Below, piece by piece: positions 45,175 to 52,145 of a stretch of 63,187 bases of DNA. How positions within the stretch are numbered: position 1 is the stretch's first letter; each line of letters begins with the position of its first letter. Source of the stretch: a virus; the IMG/VR virus record IMGVR_UViG_3300042507_002438, positions 1 through 63,187 of that record, one strand, 5' to 3'. A model generated the notes under the pieces. The model searched no databases, was not told the origin of the DNA, and saw only the letters and a program-made list of their open reading frames with translations. Made by a program: the position numbers and the translations under genes.

Positions 45175-45357
45175 TTGTGTTGACTTGTGTTGACTTTGTG
45201 TTGATTTTGTGTTGATTTTTGACTTGTAACTTATTGATTACTAATACTAGTGTTGAAAATGTTAACTTTAGGGGTCTCTCGCACACAAGAGAAAGTAAAA
45301 GTGCTCACTACATATTGCTATATATATAAAGTGGGCCCTCACATTAACATTCAACAT
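45175..45357. other. Origin-like element, copy A: phased iterons plus inverted repeat
   Basis: Four copies of TTGTGTTGAY at 45175, 45185, 45196 and 45207, about one helical turn apart. Then follows an inverted repeat: TGTTGAAAATGTTAAC (45251-45266) facing TTAACATTCAACA (45344-45356), with an AT-rich core containing TATATATATAAAG. The same arrangement occurs at 55402-55571 in the same orientation. The position next to the primase start suggests a replication origin or initiator-binding site. Confidence 0.55.
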
Positions 45358-45366
45358 CGAAAAAAA

Positions 45367-45384
45367 GTGGGGCCGAGACCCCAC
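45367..45384. terminator. Bidirectional terminator hairpin
   Basis: GTGGGG / CCCCAC with loop CCGAGA, flanked by an A-run on the left and a T-run on the right, so it can end transcripts in both directions. It comes just after the SSB gene on the - strand. Confidence 0.7.
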
Positions 45385-45416
45385 AATTTTTAACACTTCC
45401 AAACAAATGGTATACC

Positions 45417-45704
45417 CTAGAATGGAACGTCGTCCACCTCTCTAGAATGCGTTGTTTGTGCCTGAACCTGGCCCGGCTTGTGAACGTCGCCTGACGTGTA
45501 CAATACCTTGCCATTTCCGAGGTAGTTGCGCTTCGCTTTTGAGTCGCGCTCTTCCTTTGTCTGATTCTCCCAACAAGACACGTTGTTGCCGTACTTGTCC
45601 TCCTTGTCGTCGATGTTGATTGTGATGTTGATGTACTTGCCATCCTTCATGCGAGCCTTAGTAATCTTGGTCGCGTCAATTGATAATGAAATTAAATGTG
45701 CCAT
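45417..45704 (-). CDS. ssb: Single-stranded DNA-binding protein
   Basis: 95 residues: one short OB-fold (LISLSIDATKITKARMKDGK, YINITINIDD, VSCWENQTKEERD) and an acidic tail ending DDVPF, like the protein-interaction tip of bacterial SSB (DDDIPF). It coats single-stranded DNA and recruits partners during replication and annealing. It is followed by a terminator and preceded by the exonuclease gene. Confidence 0.75.
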   Translation of the reverse strand: MAHLISLSIDATKITKARMKDGKYINITINIDDKEDKYGNNVSCWENQTKEERDSKAKRNYLGNGKVLYTSGDVHKPGQVQAQTTHSREVDDVPF

Positions 45705-45705
45705 A

Positions 45706-46419
45706 TTATAATGTAAATTGGTTTATATATTCGTTTACGTCTTCGGTTGAATCGGGCCCGAAGTACCTCGCCCATACGTTTACTGCCTGTATTACCTTCT
45801 GCTCGCCAGCTTGAAGGAAGCGTGTAGAACAACTTACCACAGAGGTTCTGAGTGTGCCCTTCTCGATCACTAGGAACACCACCGGCACACCGAACAACTT
45901 CTCGTACACGTATGCCTGAGAGTCGTAGTTGTACTTGCGTGCCGAGAACTTAAAGTCGTCGATGTTTGACGTGGTCTTTAGGTCCACTATCATGTCTCGC
46001 TTTATGATGTCAGCCTTGCCCTTCCAAGGAGCGCCGAAGATCTCTCCTACAGCAGGCTCCTCATAAGCGATTGTGTCCACGTGCACCAAGTCATAAAGGT
46101 AGAAGTTAGACGCGATCTTGTCAGCCATCCTACGGACCTCGTCAGCCTCATGCTCAAGCAGTAGAACGTCGTCTCCAGCCTCTTCCTTGTATTTATTAGT
46201 GTTACGAGTACTAGCAGATACGATCTTGAAATTGCTAGCCTTTTGAGGCTCAAGCACAAGGGTGTGTAGATAACTTCCCTTGACCATGTCAGGAGTCTTG
46301 TCCTTACTCTTCTTGAAACTAGAAGGATCGCTAAGGAGAGCAGAAATGTCACTATTGCTAATGAACTTACTGCCCTCTTGACCATAGTAGTTGTCGTCAT
46401 TTCTTAGCGACTCAATCAT
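45706..46419 (-). CDS. RecE-like PD-(D/E)xK exonuclease
   Basis: 237 residues. The motifs are GSYLHTLVLEP (motif I region), GAPWKGKADIIKRD, IVDLKTTSNIDDF (D-x-K core) and a YDSQAYVYEKLFG helix, the order of DUF3799/RecE-type nucleases. It degrades double-stranded ends to leave single strands for annealing. It overlaps the ERF recombinase gene by four bases, forming the usual two-component phage recombination system with SSB beside it. Confidence 0.85.
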   Translation of the reverse strand: MIESLRNDDNYYGQEGSKFISNSDISALLSDPSSFKKSKDKTPDMVKGSYLHTLVLEPQKASNFKIVSASTRNTNKYKEEAGDDVLLLEHEADEVRRMADKIASNFYLYDLVHVDTIAYEEPAVGEIFGAPWKGKADIIKRDMIVDLKTTSNIDDFKFSARKYNYDSQAYVYEKLFGVPVVFLVIEKGTLRTSVVSCSTRFLQAGEQKVIQAVNVWARYFGPDSTEDVNEYINQFTL

Positions 46420-46982
46420 TTTTGATCAGTGATAAATGTTTCAACGTCCTTGGATAGTATATACTTTTTAGATATACTGTCAGCAATTGCCTGTGTCGTC
46501 ATGCCCTCCGATAACTTAGTGATGATCCACTTCTCTACCTCTGGCCAGTTCTTACTCTTCTTACTTAGCGGAACCTTTACCACCTCTACGGGTGCCACTG
46601 CCTTAGCGCCTGACTGCCCGTCGTCGTCGTCCATGTTAAGACTTAGAATGGACATCATGCTGTAACGTCTCGCATAAGAAATGAGAGAGCCTGTTACCTG
46701 TGGGTTGCTTGGGTCCTTTGAGATTAGTGGGTACTCACTCTGCATGAACTCTCCGCTCTCTGCATGGTACAAAGTAGTTACTAGGAAACCGTCATCCGGG
46801 TGTGCTGTCATTATCAAGCCACACGAATTTAACACGGGCGTTACCGCGTCCAAAATGTTCGATAGACTTGCGTAACTGCTCTTGAAGTGCGGATTCTTCG
46901 CGTCCTTCTTGATCTTGTTTACCTCGCTCTGAAATGTGTGTAGAGCCTTCGTTAGGTTGGTGATTTTTTCTGATGTTTTCAT
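46416..46982 (-). CDS. erf: ERF-family single-strand annealing protein
   Basis: 188 residues. The N-terminal ERF domain has KNPHFKSSYASLSNILDAVT, then VLNSCGLIMTAHPDDGF, VTTLYHAESGEFMQSEYPL and PQVTGSLISYARRYSMMSIL. The C-terminus (about 130-188) is a linker and a small helical domain. It anneals complementary single strands made by the RecE-like nuclease. The first 191 bases overlap, in another frame, the gene at 46792-47193. Confidence 0.9.
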   Translation of the reverse strand: MKTSEKITNLTKALHTFQSEVNKIKKDAKNPHFKSSYASLSNILDAVTPVLNSCGLIMTAHPDDGFLVTTLYHAESGEFMQSEYPLISKDPSNPQVTGSLISYARRYSMMSILSLNMDDDDGQSGAKAVAPVEVVKVPLSKKSKNWPEVEKWIITKLSEGMTTQAIADSISKKYILSKDVETFITDQK

Positions 46983-47193
46983 TATAGTGTGTTATTAATT
47001 TGTTTATGTACCATTGTGCTTTCTTAATGTCTTCTATTCCGTTCTTGTCTTCGTAACGCCACAGGTACTTGATGACGTTGGCAACACAAACGGCTTCTAG
47101 GCCCTTCTTGTTTACGGTGGCCGACTCGATGGCGTCTATAGCCTCTACCTTACCGTTTTTGTAGTGAGATGGATTGATGTTGTCTTTGTTCAT
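46792..47193 (-). CDS. DUF3310-type protein with out-of-frame C-terminal extension
   Basis: 133 residues. The N-terminal about 70 form the known DUF3310 module (NPSHYKNGKVEAIDAIES, VCVANVIKYLWRYEDKNGIE, KAQWYINKLI). The remaining about 60 residues are read in a second frame over the start of ERF and have an unusual Glu/Gln/Arg composition, so they may be a by-product of the overlap. DUF3310 proteins are sometimes called nucleotide kinases, but the function is not established. The ATG sits behind a GGAGGCGA ribosome site. Confidence 0.7.
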   Translation of the reverse strand: MNKDNINPSHYKNGKVEAIDAIESATVNKKGLEAVCVANVIKYLWRYEDKNGIEDIKKAQWYINKLITHYNENIRKNHQPNEGSTHISERGKQDQEGREESALQEQLRKSIEHFGRGNARVKFVWLDNDSTPG

Positions 47194-47420
47194 TCGCCTC
47201 CGTATGTTTCAATTTTTTGTTTTACTTGTTGCCAGTATTGCAAATATGATGGTGTCATTACGTATGTATCTTCATTCGTTAACATATCTGTATTAATTAT
47301 CTCATCAACTGCAACCAATGCACATTGTTTAGCAAAATGCAAAGTAATATCACTCGCAGAATTAGAATGTACAGCATACATTTTTTTAACTAATTCCTCT
47401 GCCTTCTCTTTTGGTTTCAT
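47190..47420 (-). CDS. Small cassette protein, 76 aa (YGGE tail)
   Basis: Helical N-terminus (KPKEKAEELVKKMYAVHSNS, then HFAKQCALVAVDEIINT), a pattern of small Bacteroidota phage proteins. It ends TYGGE, because GGA GGC GAA TGA is also the ribosome-binding site and start of the next gene. It starts behind CAAGGAGGTAACAAATG. The AT-rich composition contrasts with the genes before and after. Confidence 0.6.
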   Translation of the reverse strand: MKPKEKAEELVKKMYAVHSNSASDITLHFAKQCALVAVDEIINTDMLTNEDTYVMTPSYLQYWQQVKQKIETYGGE

Positions 47421-47602
47421 TTGTTACCTCCTTGTTTTTCGTTTTGTAATTGTAAACATTTTGCACCAAAGTCAATCATTTGCTCCTTCTCCATTTCTAA
47501 ATGGTGCTCAAGTAATTTTTGGATTTCATCTCCATTGCCTTGCAAATATCCACCTTCATAAAGTGCTATTGCAAATTCCTCTAATGCTGTTTTGTTTTTC
47601 AT
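47417..47602 (-). CDS. Small cassette protein, 61 aa (GGNK tail)
   Basis: Helical: NKTALEEFAIALYEGGYLQG, HHLEMEKEQMIDFGAKCLQL, ending QGGNK from the embedded Shine-Dalgarno sequence. It is related in style to the TAVxWL family (36905-37132, 49423-49692), whose members share a central EMEKEQMxD-type stretch. Function unknown. Confidence 0.6.
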   Translation of the reverse strand: MKNKTALEEFAIALYEGGYLQGNGDEIQKLLEHHLEMEKEQMIDFGAKCLQLQNEKQGGNK

Positions 47603-47796
47603 TGCTTACAGAATTTTTTACTTAGCTGCTCTAGTAGGTTCTTCTCCCAGATCCGCGTCGTGTGTCGGAGTTCTGCCGTAACGACATTACCTCCGACGTC
47701 CACGATTGCGTTCTTCTTGTCAACAAAAATCACCCTACCATACTTAACACCATCCATCAAAGATACGGCAACTATGTCGTCAATTCGTATCCGCAT
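47599..47796 (-). CDS. Small SH3-like beta protein, 65 aa
   Basis: RIRIDDIVAVSLMDGVKYGR, VIFVDKKNAIVDVGGNVVTA and ELRHTTRIW give five short strands and a C-terminal helix, a pattern compatible with a small SH3-like barrel. No function can be assigned. It overlaps both neighbours. Confidence 0.55.
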   Translation of the reverse strand: MRIRIDDIVAVSLMDGVKYGRVIFVDKKNAIVDVGGNVVTAELRHTTRIWEKNLLEQLSKKFCKQ

Positions 47797-48175
47797 GGGT
47801 TAAAATATTATTAAGTTTTTCACAATATTTCCACCGCATCTGCTTGTACTCGTTAAGCGCTCTCTTACTCTTCTCAGGCTCCACGTATCCGGTGTGCAAC
47901 TTTGTTCCGTTAGACACCCGTATCTTCTCGTCTATTGTCCATATGGCCATGTTGAGTGACGCCACGTCAAATCCCCTGCGGAAGAAGTGCTCACGCTCCT
48001 CGCCTTTGACCACTCTGTAGAAGTCGCCTCCGACCATGGTGTTATAGATTACGATAGACCCGTCCGTGTACTTCTCTACCTTGCACCCGTTGTCAATAAA
48101 GTACTCGTGGTCAATGCCGTTGAATAGGCCTCTATTAGATGTTGCCTCGTTCCAAAATTCTTCTTTCGATTTCAT
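47780..48175 (-). CDS. Hypothetical protein, 131 aa
   Basis: Begins MKSKEEFWNEATSNRGLFNG; strand-rich middle (CKVEKYTDGSIVIYNTMVGG) and a charged helical end (SKRALNEYKQMRWKYCEKLN). No diagnostic motif. It overlaps the start region of the downstream gene and the end of the upstream HTH-like gene by about 40 bases. Confidence 0.55.
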   Translation of the reverse strand: MKSKEEFWNEATSNRGLFNGIDHEYFIDNGCKVEKYTDGSIVIYNTMVGGDFYRVVKGEEREHFFRRGFDVASLNMAIWTIDEKIRVSNGTKLHTGYVEPEKSKRALNEYKQMRWKYCEKLNNILTHADTN

Positions 48176-48473
48176 TGTGTATATTTTTTAATTGTTTGTG
48201 ATACTTGTTCTTTGGTTTCTTTATCCACTGCTCCGCGTTGGCAATGGCTCGTGATATGTTTGACTGATTGCGGCCCATGGTCTCGGATAGTTGGATCTGA
48301 TCCAGCATCGTCCTGCTGTACACCTCGTATATCCATGCGTATCGCATGACTCGGTCACTCAGGCCCATCCTGTCCATGTCGAGGTAGTAGTCTTTGTCGT
48401 AGCCCGTCACCTCATTGATGACCGCCTCAACTAACCGCATAACCTCTCTGTCTCTCTTGGTTATGTAGGTCAT
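48135..48473 (-). CDS. Putative helix-turn-helix regulator, 112 aa
   Basis: An all-helical protein with a likely helix-turn-helix at about residues 58-85 (QIQLSETMGRNQSNISRAIA). N- and C-terminal helices are basic. It could be a sigma-like or DnaA-C-like DNA-binding module or a phage transcription regulator. It lies directly before the wall-hydrolase gene, so control of lysis or early genes is possible. Confidence 0.55.
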   Translation of the reverse strand: MTYITKRDREVMRLVEAVINEVTGYDKDYYLDMDRMGLSDRVMRYAWIYEVYSRTMLDQIQLSETMGRNQSNISRAIANAEQWIKKPKNKYHKQLKNIHNEIERRILERGNI

Positions 48474-48970
48474 CTTACCTTAGTTAGTTGTTCTGTGTAG
48501 TCCTTAGCCTCCGCATAACGCCCGTCGATATTCTTGAGGTACTTGTTCTGTATCCTCACGTAGTCTCTGAGGCAGTCTCTGTACGTGCTGTACACGTTGT
48601 GCCCTCTGTTGAGTCCCTTGGATAACTTGGACGCGCTGTTGCGTATGCCTGCAATATTCTTGTTCTCCCTGCATATGGCCGACCTGAAGTGACCCGTCTC
48701 GACCTTGAACTGGGCGAGCGCCACGTTTGGTAGCATGCACCCTAGTTGTGTTAACTCCTTGGTGATTGCGCTGTCCGTGAGCGGGACGTCCTCTATGTAG
48801 ACCGTGTCCGTGGTGTGCACCTTGCGAGTGTTGACCTGAACGTTGTTTGACATGTATACCATGGCCGTTAATGATGCGCCTAGAAGTACTAGGCACACCA
48901 ACAGCATCTTTCTGTAGTTTGGAGTCTGCCTCAACTTGAGGTCAGAGCCCATGACGTAAAACTTTTTCAT
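48470..48970 (-). CDS. Membrane-anchored glucosaminidase-like wall hydrolase
   Basis: 166 residues. One N-terminal membrane helix (MLLVCLVLLGASLTAMVYM, about 23-41) is followed by a small catalytic domain with LPNVALAQFKVETGHFRSAI, CRENKNIAGIRN and GHNVYSTYRDCLRDYV, the order of N-acetylglucosaminidase/LysM-type muramidase domains (catalytic Glu in KVETGHF). In a leftward early operon it may aid superinfection exclusion, membrane-tethered wall remodelling or lysis together with the amidase at 55601. Confidence 0.65.
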   Translation of the reverse strand: MKKFYVMGSDLKLRQTPNYRKMLLVCLVLLGASLTAMVYMSNNVQVNTRKVHTTDTVYIEDVPLTDSAITKELTQLGCMLPNVALAQFKVETGHFRSAICRENKNIAGIRNSASKLSKGLNRGHNVYSTYRDCLRDYVRIQNKYLKNIDGRYAEAKDYTEQLTKVR

Positions 48971-49194
48971 TTGTTAAACTTGTTTCTGTAGTACTCTTTC
49001 TGTTCTTTTTGTACGTTTGTAAACACCGAGTTGAACGTGTTCGGGTCTATCTTTGGAAAGTCAGGCTCTCTGTATGGCTCGGCCTCACTTATGGGCTCTC
49101 GGCCCGCGTTCTTGGTCACGTAGTACAGCATGGCGGCATACACTATGTACCCCGCCCCTGCCATTAGTATGAAAAAACCTATCGTGTTACTCAT
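48967..49194 (-). CDS. Small single-pass membrane protein, 75 aa
   Basis: The start is placed at the ATG at 49194 behind AAGGAGGTAAAGATG; the longer frame to 49248 overlaps the previous gene. The N-terminal membrane helix (GFFILMAGAGYIVYAAMLYY) is followed by a soluble tail ending in a basic helix (QKEQKEYYRNKFNK). It overlaps the hydrolase start by four bases, so it may act with it. Confidence 0.6.
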   Translation of the reverse strand: MSNTIGFFILMAGAGYIVYAAMLYYVTKNAGREPISEAEPYREPDFPKIDPNTFNSVFTNVQKEQKEYYRNKFNK

Positions 49195-49426
49195 CTTTAC
49201 CTCCTTGTATTTTATCACGCATCCATTTTGCTCCTTTTCTAAATCCATTCATAACTCCTAAATCAAAATCACCACTGCATTCTTTTGGCTCTGCTTGGTA
49301 AATCTCCTCGTCACTTGGTATTTCGATGTGTGTTATTTCATTCATAAGATGTTCAATATGCAGTGGCGTGAATTTGTCTGTCTTAATTAGCATTGTTTTT
49401 ACTTGTTCTTCTGTGTATAGTTTCAT
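49187..49426 (-). CDS. Small cassette protein, 79 aa (QGGKDE tail)
   Basis: MKLYTEEQVKTMLIKTDKFT, an EIPSDEEIYQ acidic stretch, then GVMNGFRKGAKWMRDKIQGG. A helix with F-x-x-GAKWMRD is common in small Bacteroidota phage proteins. The terminal GGKDE is encoded by the Shine-Dalgarno sequence of the following gene. AT-rich. Function unknown. Confidence 0.6.
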   Translation of the reverse strand: MKLYTEEQVKTMLIKTDKFTPLHIEHLMNEITHIEIPSDEEIYQAEPKECSGDFDLGVMNGFRKGAKWMRDKIQGGKDE

Positions 49427-49692
49427 TGCTCACCTCCTCCGTAGGTTTCGTTGTATGCTTTTGCTTCGTCTAAATAAGTTATAATATGCTGAGTATCGTG
49501 GTGATTTATTTCTCCCATCTCCCCCGCTTTGAGAACATCTTCCTTGGTGTAACCCCTATTTTTATTCTGCATTTCTTTGGCTTGTTGAAATTTTATGGCT
49601 ATTACTCTTTTTTCTGATTGTGGCTTCCATTCTATATGTTCCCAAATTTCATTTTGCAACCACTCTACTGCCGTCTGTTGTTTATTGTTCAT
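49423..49692 (-). CDS. Small helical cassette protein, TAVEWL family (GGGEQ tail)
   Basis: 89 residues: QQTAVEWLQNEIWEHIEWKP, then AIKFQQAKEMQNKNRGYTKE and AKAYNETYGGGEQ. It is related to 36905-37132 by the TAVxWL start and the middle helix. The tail is encoded by the embedded ribosome site GGAGGTGAGCAATG. Part of a three-gene AT-rich run (49187-49997). Confidence 0.65.
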   Translation of the reverse strand: MNNKQQTAVEWLQNEIWEHIEWKPQSEKRVIAIKFQQAKEMQNKNRGYTKEDVLKAGEMGEINHHDTQHIITYLDEAKAYNETYGGGEQ

Positions 49693-49997
49693 TTGTTACC
49701 TCCGTATGTTTCGTTAAATTTTACAATCAATTCCTTAACTCTAAAATATAATGTTTCATTCACAAAATGTTTTTGATACATTTTGAATTTATGGTTGTAC
49801 TTATATTCATTGCTGTTCAACCAATTAACAAAATCAATGCTAAATTCATTTTGTTGATTTTTCTCTATCCCTTTAACGACGGAGATTACGTGTTCTAACA
49901 AATACTGGTTTTGTTGGTAGATTGAACGCATTTGAGTTGGAAATTTCTGATTCAATTGCTCAATTAACTGCTCTACTGTGCTTTGTTGTTTACTCAT
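49689..49997 (-). CDS. Small helical cassette protein, 102 aa (YGGNK tail)
   Basis: QQSTVEQLIEQLNQKFPTQM, a central helix and VKELIVKFNETYGGNK. Same tail type as 35792, 47190, 47417 and 49423, generated by the shared Shine-Dalgarno module. Very Gln/Asn-rich and AT-rich, unlike the GC-richer genes on either side, which suggests transfer as a cassette. Confidence 0.6.
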   Translation of the reverse strand: MSKQQSTVEQLIEQLNQKFPTQMRSIYQQNQYLLEHVISVVKGIEKNQQNEFSIDFVNWLNSNEYKYNHKFKMYQKHFVNETLYFRVKELIVKFNETYGGNK

Positions 49998-50157
49998 CTT
50001 CTAGCATTTTATAGATTAATACATAGCCGCCCGATATCAACGTAATTGTCATCAGTGCGACCCAAAAGTCCGTCATGACTAGCGAAAGGGTCACTAGCCC
50101 CACTATCATCAGCATTGTAGATAGTAGCAGTCCTACTGCGTATAGATGTCTTTTCAT
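49990..50157 (-). CDS. Small two-helix membrane protein, 55 aa
   Basis: A 55-residue frame with two hydrophobic helices (YAVGLLLSTMLMIVGLVTLS and FWVALMTITLISGGYVLIY) and short charged ends (MKRH and MLEDE). It fits exactly between the overlapping start and stop of its neighbours. It could be a small holin-like or membrane-modifying protein. Confidence 0.55.
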   Translation of the reverse strand: MKRHLYAVGLLLSTMLMIVGLVTLSLVMTDFWVALMTITLISGGYVLIYKMLEDE

Positions 50158-50447
50158 TCTTCTGTATACTTATGGTGTGAAATAATGTCCAAGTCGTCGG
50201 GAGCCTCCACGACACTCATCGTGTTCTCTTGTCTGTCGTAACAGATTAGTCTGTTGTACGGGGCGAGCAGGTGTGCCTTCCTCATAAAGAATAGTTGTCC
50301 CCACTCCCTGAGGTTTGCGCCATCAGGGATGGACTCGATATCGATCAGGTCTAGGCCGGCCTTGTCTGTGTACACGTCGCCCGTGTTTGCGTTGTAGCAG
50401 AGCACCTCATACTCGTGTGCCCTGCTCATAAATAAGAATAAGTTCAT
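50154..50447 (-). CDS. Hypothetical protein, 97 aa
   Basis: The start is placed at the ATG at 50447, which overlaps the stop of the upstream small gene (AATGA). Strand-rich (YEVLCYNANTGDVYTDKAGL), with LREWGQLFFMRKAHLLAPYN and an acidic end. No motif recognised. Confidence 0.55.
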   Translation of the reverse strand: MNLFLFMSRAHEYEVLCYNANTGDVYTDKAGLDLIDIESIPDGANLREWGQLFFMRKAHLLAPYNRLICYDRQENTMSVVEAPDDLDIISHHKYTEE

Positions 50448-50617
50448 TTCCAAATAATTAAGTGTTTGCCACCGCGTGGCCCGTAGTGTGTGTGCTCGTA
50501 ACGTTTCTTCTCTGTGTTGTACGCAAGTTCGCCCTGAACCCAGTACATTTGACCCTTAAAGTCGTACTCGTAGTACTGAGCCTTGTGGTCTTGTGTTGTG
50601 CCTTTAGTTATTCTCAT
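50444..50617 (-). CDS. Small hypothetical protein, 57 aa
   Basis: A 57-residue frame: MRITKGTTQDHKAQYYEYDF, KGQMYWVQGELAYNTEKKRY and a YGPRGGKHLIIWK end. Tyr-rich, strand-forming. It overlaps the upstream gene end by 14 bases and the next start by four. The coupling and sensible composition make it likely to be real. Confidence 0.55.
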   Translation of the reverse strand: MRITKGTTQDHKAQYYEYDFKGQMYWVQGELAYNTEKKRYEHTHYGPRGGKHLIIWK

Positions 50618-50864
50618 AAAATTGTATTGAATTTTGTAGTGTACCCTTTGTGCCCGCCTCTACCATGGAGCGGGATGGAATTGTCTGTCCGTATGCGCCG
50701 CGTCGTGCCTTTCTTGGAAGGAAGCACGCACCTATCTCTAGTAAGTGCATTGCCTCTCGTCCAAGTGAGCCCTCCATGTGCCACACGGCACCCGTCTCGA
50801 TAATGTTTTGCATCTTGTCGTATCCATACACGACTTGCAGTTTTCTAATCTCTGTAATCTTCAT
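50604..50864 (-). CDS. Hypothetical helical protein, 86 aa
   Basis: MKITEIRKLQVVYGYDKMQN, then GAVWHMEGSLGREAMHLLEI and GACFLPRKARRGAYGQTIPS. The LGREAMHLLEIG region is a style seen in small phage proteins of unknown function. It overlaps the upstream gene by 20 bases. Confidence 0.55.
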   Translation of the reverse strand: MKITEIRKLQVVYGYDKMQNIIETGAVWHMEGSLGREAMHLLEIGACFLPRKARRGAYGQTIPSRSMVEAGTKGTLQNSIQFYENN

Positions 50865-51102
50865 GGTCTTCGCTCATTATATTGTTAATTATTTCCCTCA
50901 CGTCGTTCTCGTCGTAGCACTCCATGAACCATGAATGCTTGAGGTACTCGTTCTCTTCGCACAAGAAATGTATCAGCATGTGCCGTCTCATCTCTCGCTC
51001 GCTGTCCCACTCGTAGCCCGAAAAGTCGTCCGAGTGCCACACTTCTTCTGTTGGGTAGTAGACCGCCTCGGCCTCAAACCCCTCTTCAAATATTATTTTC
51101 AT
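50845..51102 (-). CDS. Hypothetical acidic protein, 85 aa
   Basis: Glu- and Asp-rich with aromatic residues (GFEAEAVYYPTEEVWHSDDF, MRRHMLIHFLCEENEYLKHS). The ATG overlaps the stop of the 33-residue membrane peptide gene upstream. No recognisable family. Confidence 0.55.
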   Translation of the reverse strand: MKIIFEEGFEAEAVYYPTEEVWHSDDFSGYEWDSEREMRRHMLIHFLCEENEYLKHSWFMECYDENDVREIINNIMSEDHEDYRD

Positions 51103-51200
51103 TTTTTGTCGTTGTCAATTAGTGTAATAATCCCTACAAATAATAGATAGATAACGCCCATCGTCGCTATGCATATCAGTTGCCATACATGATGATTCAT
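51099..51200 (-). CDS. 33-aa single-helix membrane peptide
   Basis: MNHHVWQLICIATMGVIYLL then FVGIITLIDNDKK: nearly all one membrane helix. Tiny, but flanked on both sides by coupled genes with no other coding option in the gap. Confidence 0.45.
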   Translation of the reverse strand: MNHHVWQLICIATMGVIYLLFVGIITLIDNDKK

Positions 51201-51203
51201 TGT

Positions 51204-51620
51204 TTAGTCCTCCCACTCTGTATAGTAACTATCCCCGTCGTCGTCATACTCTTCCTCCCACGTGGTATTGTACACGTTCTTGCACACGGCATCCCTACAC
51301 TCGTCGCAGCAAGCATGCGCCTCACCGCCTCTGAATACGTAACCCTCTGTGAAATTCCAATCGCCGCAGTTGTCACAATATCTGTAGTCGTCGTTGTGTC
51401 TGTTGCATGCATAGATAAATGTAGCCTTTTCAAAGTCGGTCAACTTCTCTCCATCAATCCAATCTGATGGTTTACAATTTGGGTCCTCAAGATACTCGGC
51501 TACTAAACTCTTCATGTAAATTGAATTTGCAACCTCTTCTCTTAATTCGTTAATTGCCCATAGTTCATTCATGATGACTACGCTCTTGACGATTTCATTT
51601 GATTTTAATAGTTGTTTCAT
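51204..51620 (-). CDS. Zinc-binding protein with acidic tail, 138 aa
   Basis: The helical N-terminal half is followed by a treble-clef-like zinc site (YCDNCGDWNFTEGYV, then CCDECRDAVC) and a very acidic C-terminus (EEEYDDDGDSYYTEWED). Small phage proteins of this build are common and unassigned. The start follows the shared ACACTATATC leader but no ribozyme or minihelix. Confidence 0.6.
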   Translation of the reverse strand: MKQLLKSNEIVKSVVIMNELWAINELREEVANSIYMKSLVAEYLEDPNCKPSDWIDGEKLTDFEKATFIYACNRHNDDYRYCDNCGDWNFTEGYVFRGGEAHACCDECRDAVCKNVYNTTWEEEYDDDGDSYYTEWED

Positions 51621-51641
51621 GATATAGTGTATTAATTAGTT

Positions 51642-51863
51642 TTATTGGTTAAATCCCCATTGCTCTACGAAATGGTTGTTGCATTCGCTACACCTTACAA
51701 TGCGCTGTATTGCGTTTCCTACTTGCTGCCTCTCTTCGGTTGGGGTGTACTCTGTTTCGTCCCCACAATGTCTACATATCTTTTTGTATGAGATAATTAT
51801 TTTCTTGCTTGAGGTGTTGTCATATGCCGACTCCCAAGTTACTTGATGCGCTACTTGTTTCAT
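51642..51863 (-). CDS. Small zinc-ribbon protein, 73 aa
   Basis: Two CxxC knuckles about 26 residues apart (ICRHCGDE and RCSECNNHF) separated by a helix. A zinc ribbon of this size could bind nucleic acid or a host protein. The ATG overlaps the upstream stop (ATGA). Confidence 0.6.
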   Translation of the reverse strand: MKQVAHQVTWESAYDNTSSKKIIISYKKICRHCGDETEYTPTEERQQVGNAIQRIVRCSECNNHFVEQWGFNQ

Positions 51864-52075
51864 GCTTGTTCGATTAATTTGATGATTTCTTCAGTTGACT
51901 CCAACACCTCAAACCCACCATTGTTATGGGTAGCTACGCCAACTCTTGTGTACTTTGGCTTTATCCTATTGTCGGCATTTTCGGGAACCTCATACATATG
52001 ACCAATGTGCATGGGGTTCACGTACAATTCTTCTTTTTTGTTAAGGTAGAATGTTGTTAGTTTAATTAGTTTCAT
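51860..52075 (-). CDS. Small protein with VNPxHIG motif, 71 aa
   Basis: The start is placed at the ATG at 52075, right after the shared leader; the open frame upstream runs through the minihelix RNA and is spurious. MKLIKLTTFYLNKKEELYVN, PMHIGHMYE, then THNNGGFEVLESTEEIIKLI: a pattern I know from small phage proteins of unknown function. Minihelix ME1 lies 23-66 bases upstream. Confidence 0.65.
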   Translation of the reverse strand: MKLIKLTTFYLNKKEELYVNPMHIGHMYEVPENADNRIKPKYTRVGVATHNNGGFEVLESTEEIIKLIEQA

Positions 52076-52097
52076 AATATAGTGTATTAATTTGTTT

Positions 52098-52141
52098 GAA
52101 CCGCGGAGGGGAATCGAACCCCTCTCGTTCCTTTCGCGGTT
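52098..52141 (-). ncRNA. tRNA-like minihelix ME1 (acceptor + T-arm)
   Basis: Acceptor AACCGCG (52135-52141) pairs with CGCGGTT (52099-52105). T-stem GAGGGG/CCCCTC with loop TTCGATT. The 10-base linker AAAGGAACGA replaces the D-arm and anticodon arm and keeps a GG that could dock on the T-loop. Base after the acceptor is C; no CCA is encoded. It lies between a stop codon (52146) and the shared leader of the next gene. Confidence 0.75.
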
Positions 52142-52145
52142 AGTA

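Larger units (their letters stand above)
35796..49702 (-). repeat. Shine-Dalgarno cassette junctions (GGAGGTRANNAATG type)
   Basis: Short boundary modules in front of the genes starting at 35795, 47193, 47420, 49194, 49426 and 49692. GGA GGT (or GGC) ends the upstream protein with Gly-Gly plus one to three residues, and also serves as ribosome site for the ATG 5-8 bases on, which overlaps or nearly overlaps the stop. Genes at these junctions are AT-rich small proteins. This is different from the SD-less leaders at 51.6-54.5 kb. Confidence 0.75.
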
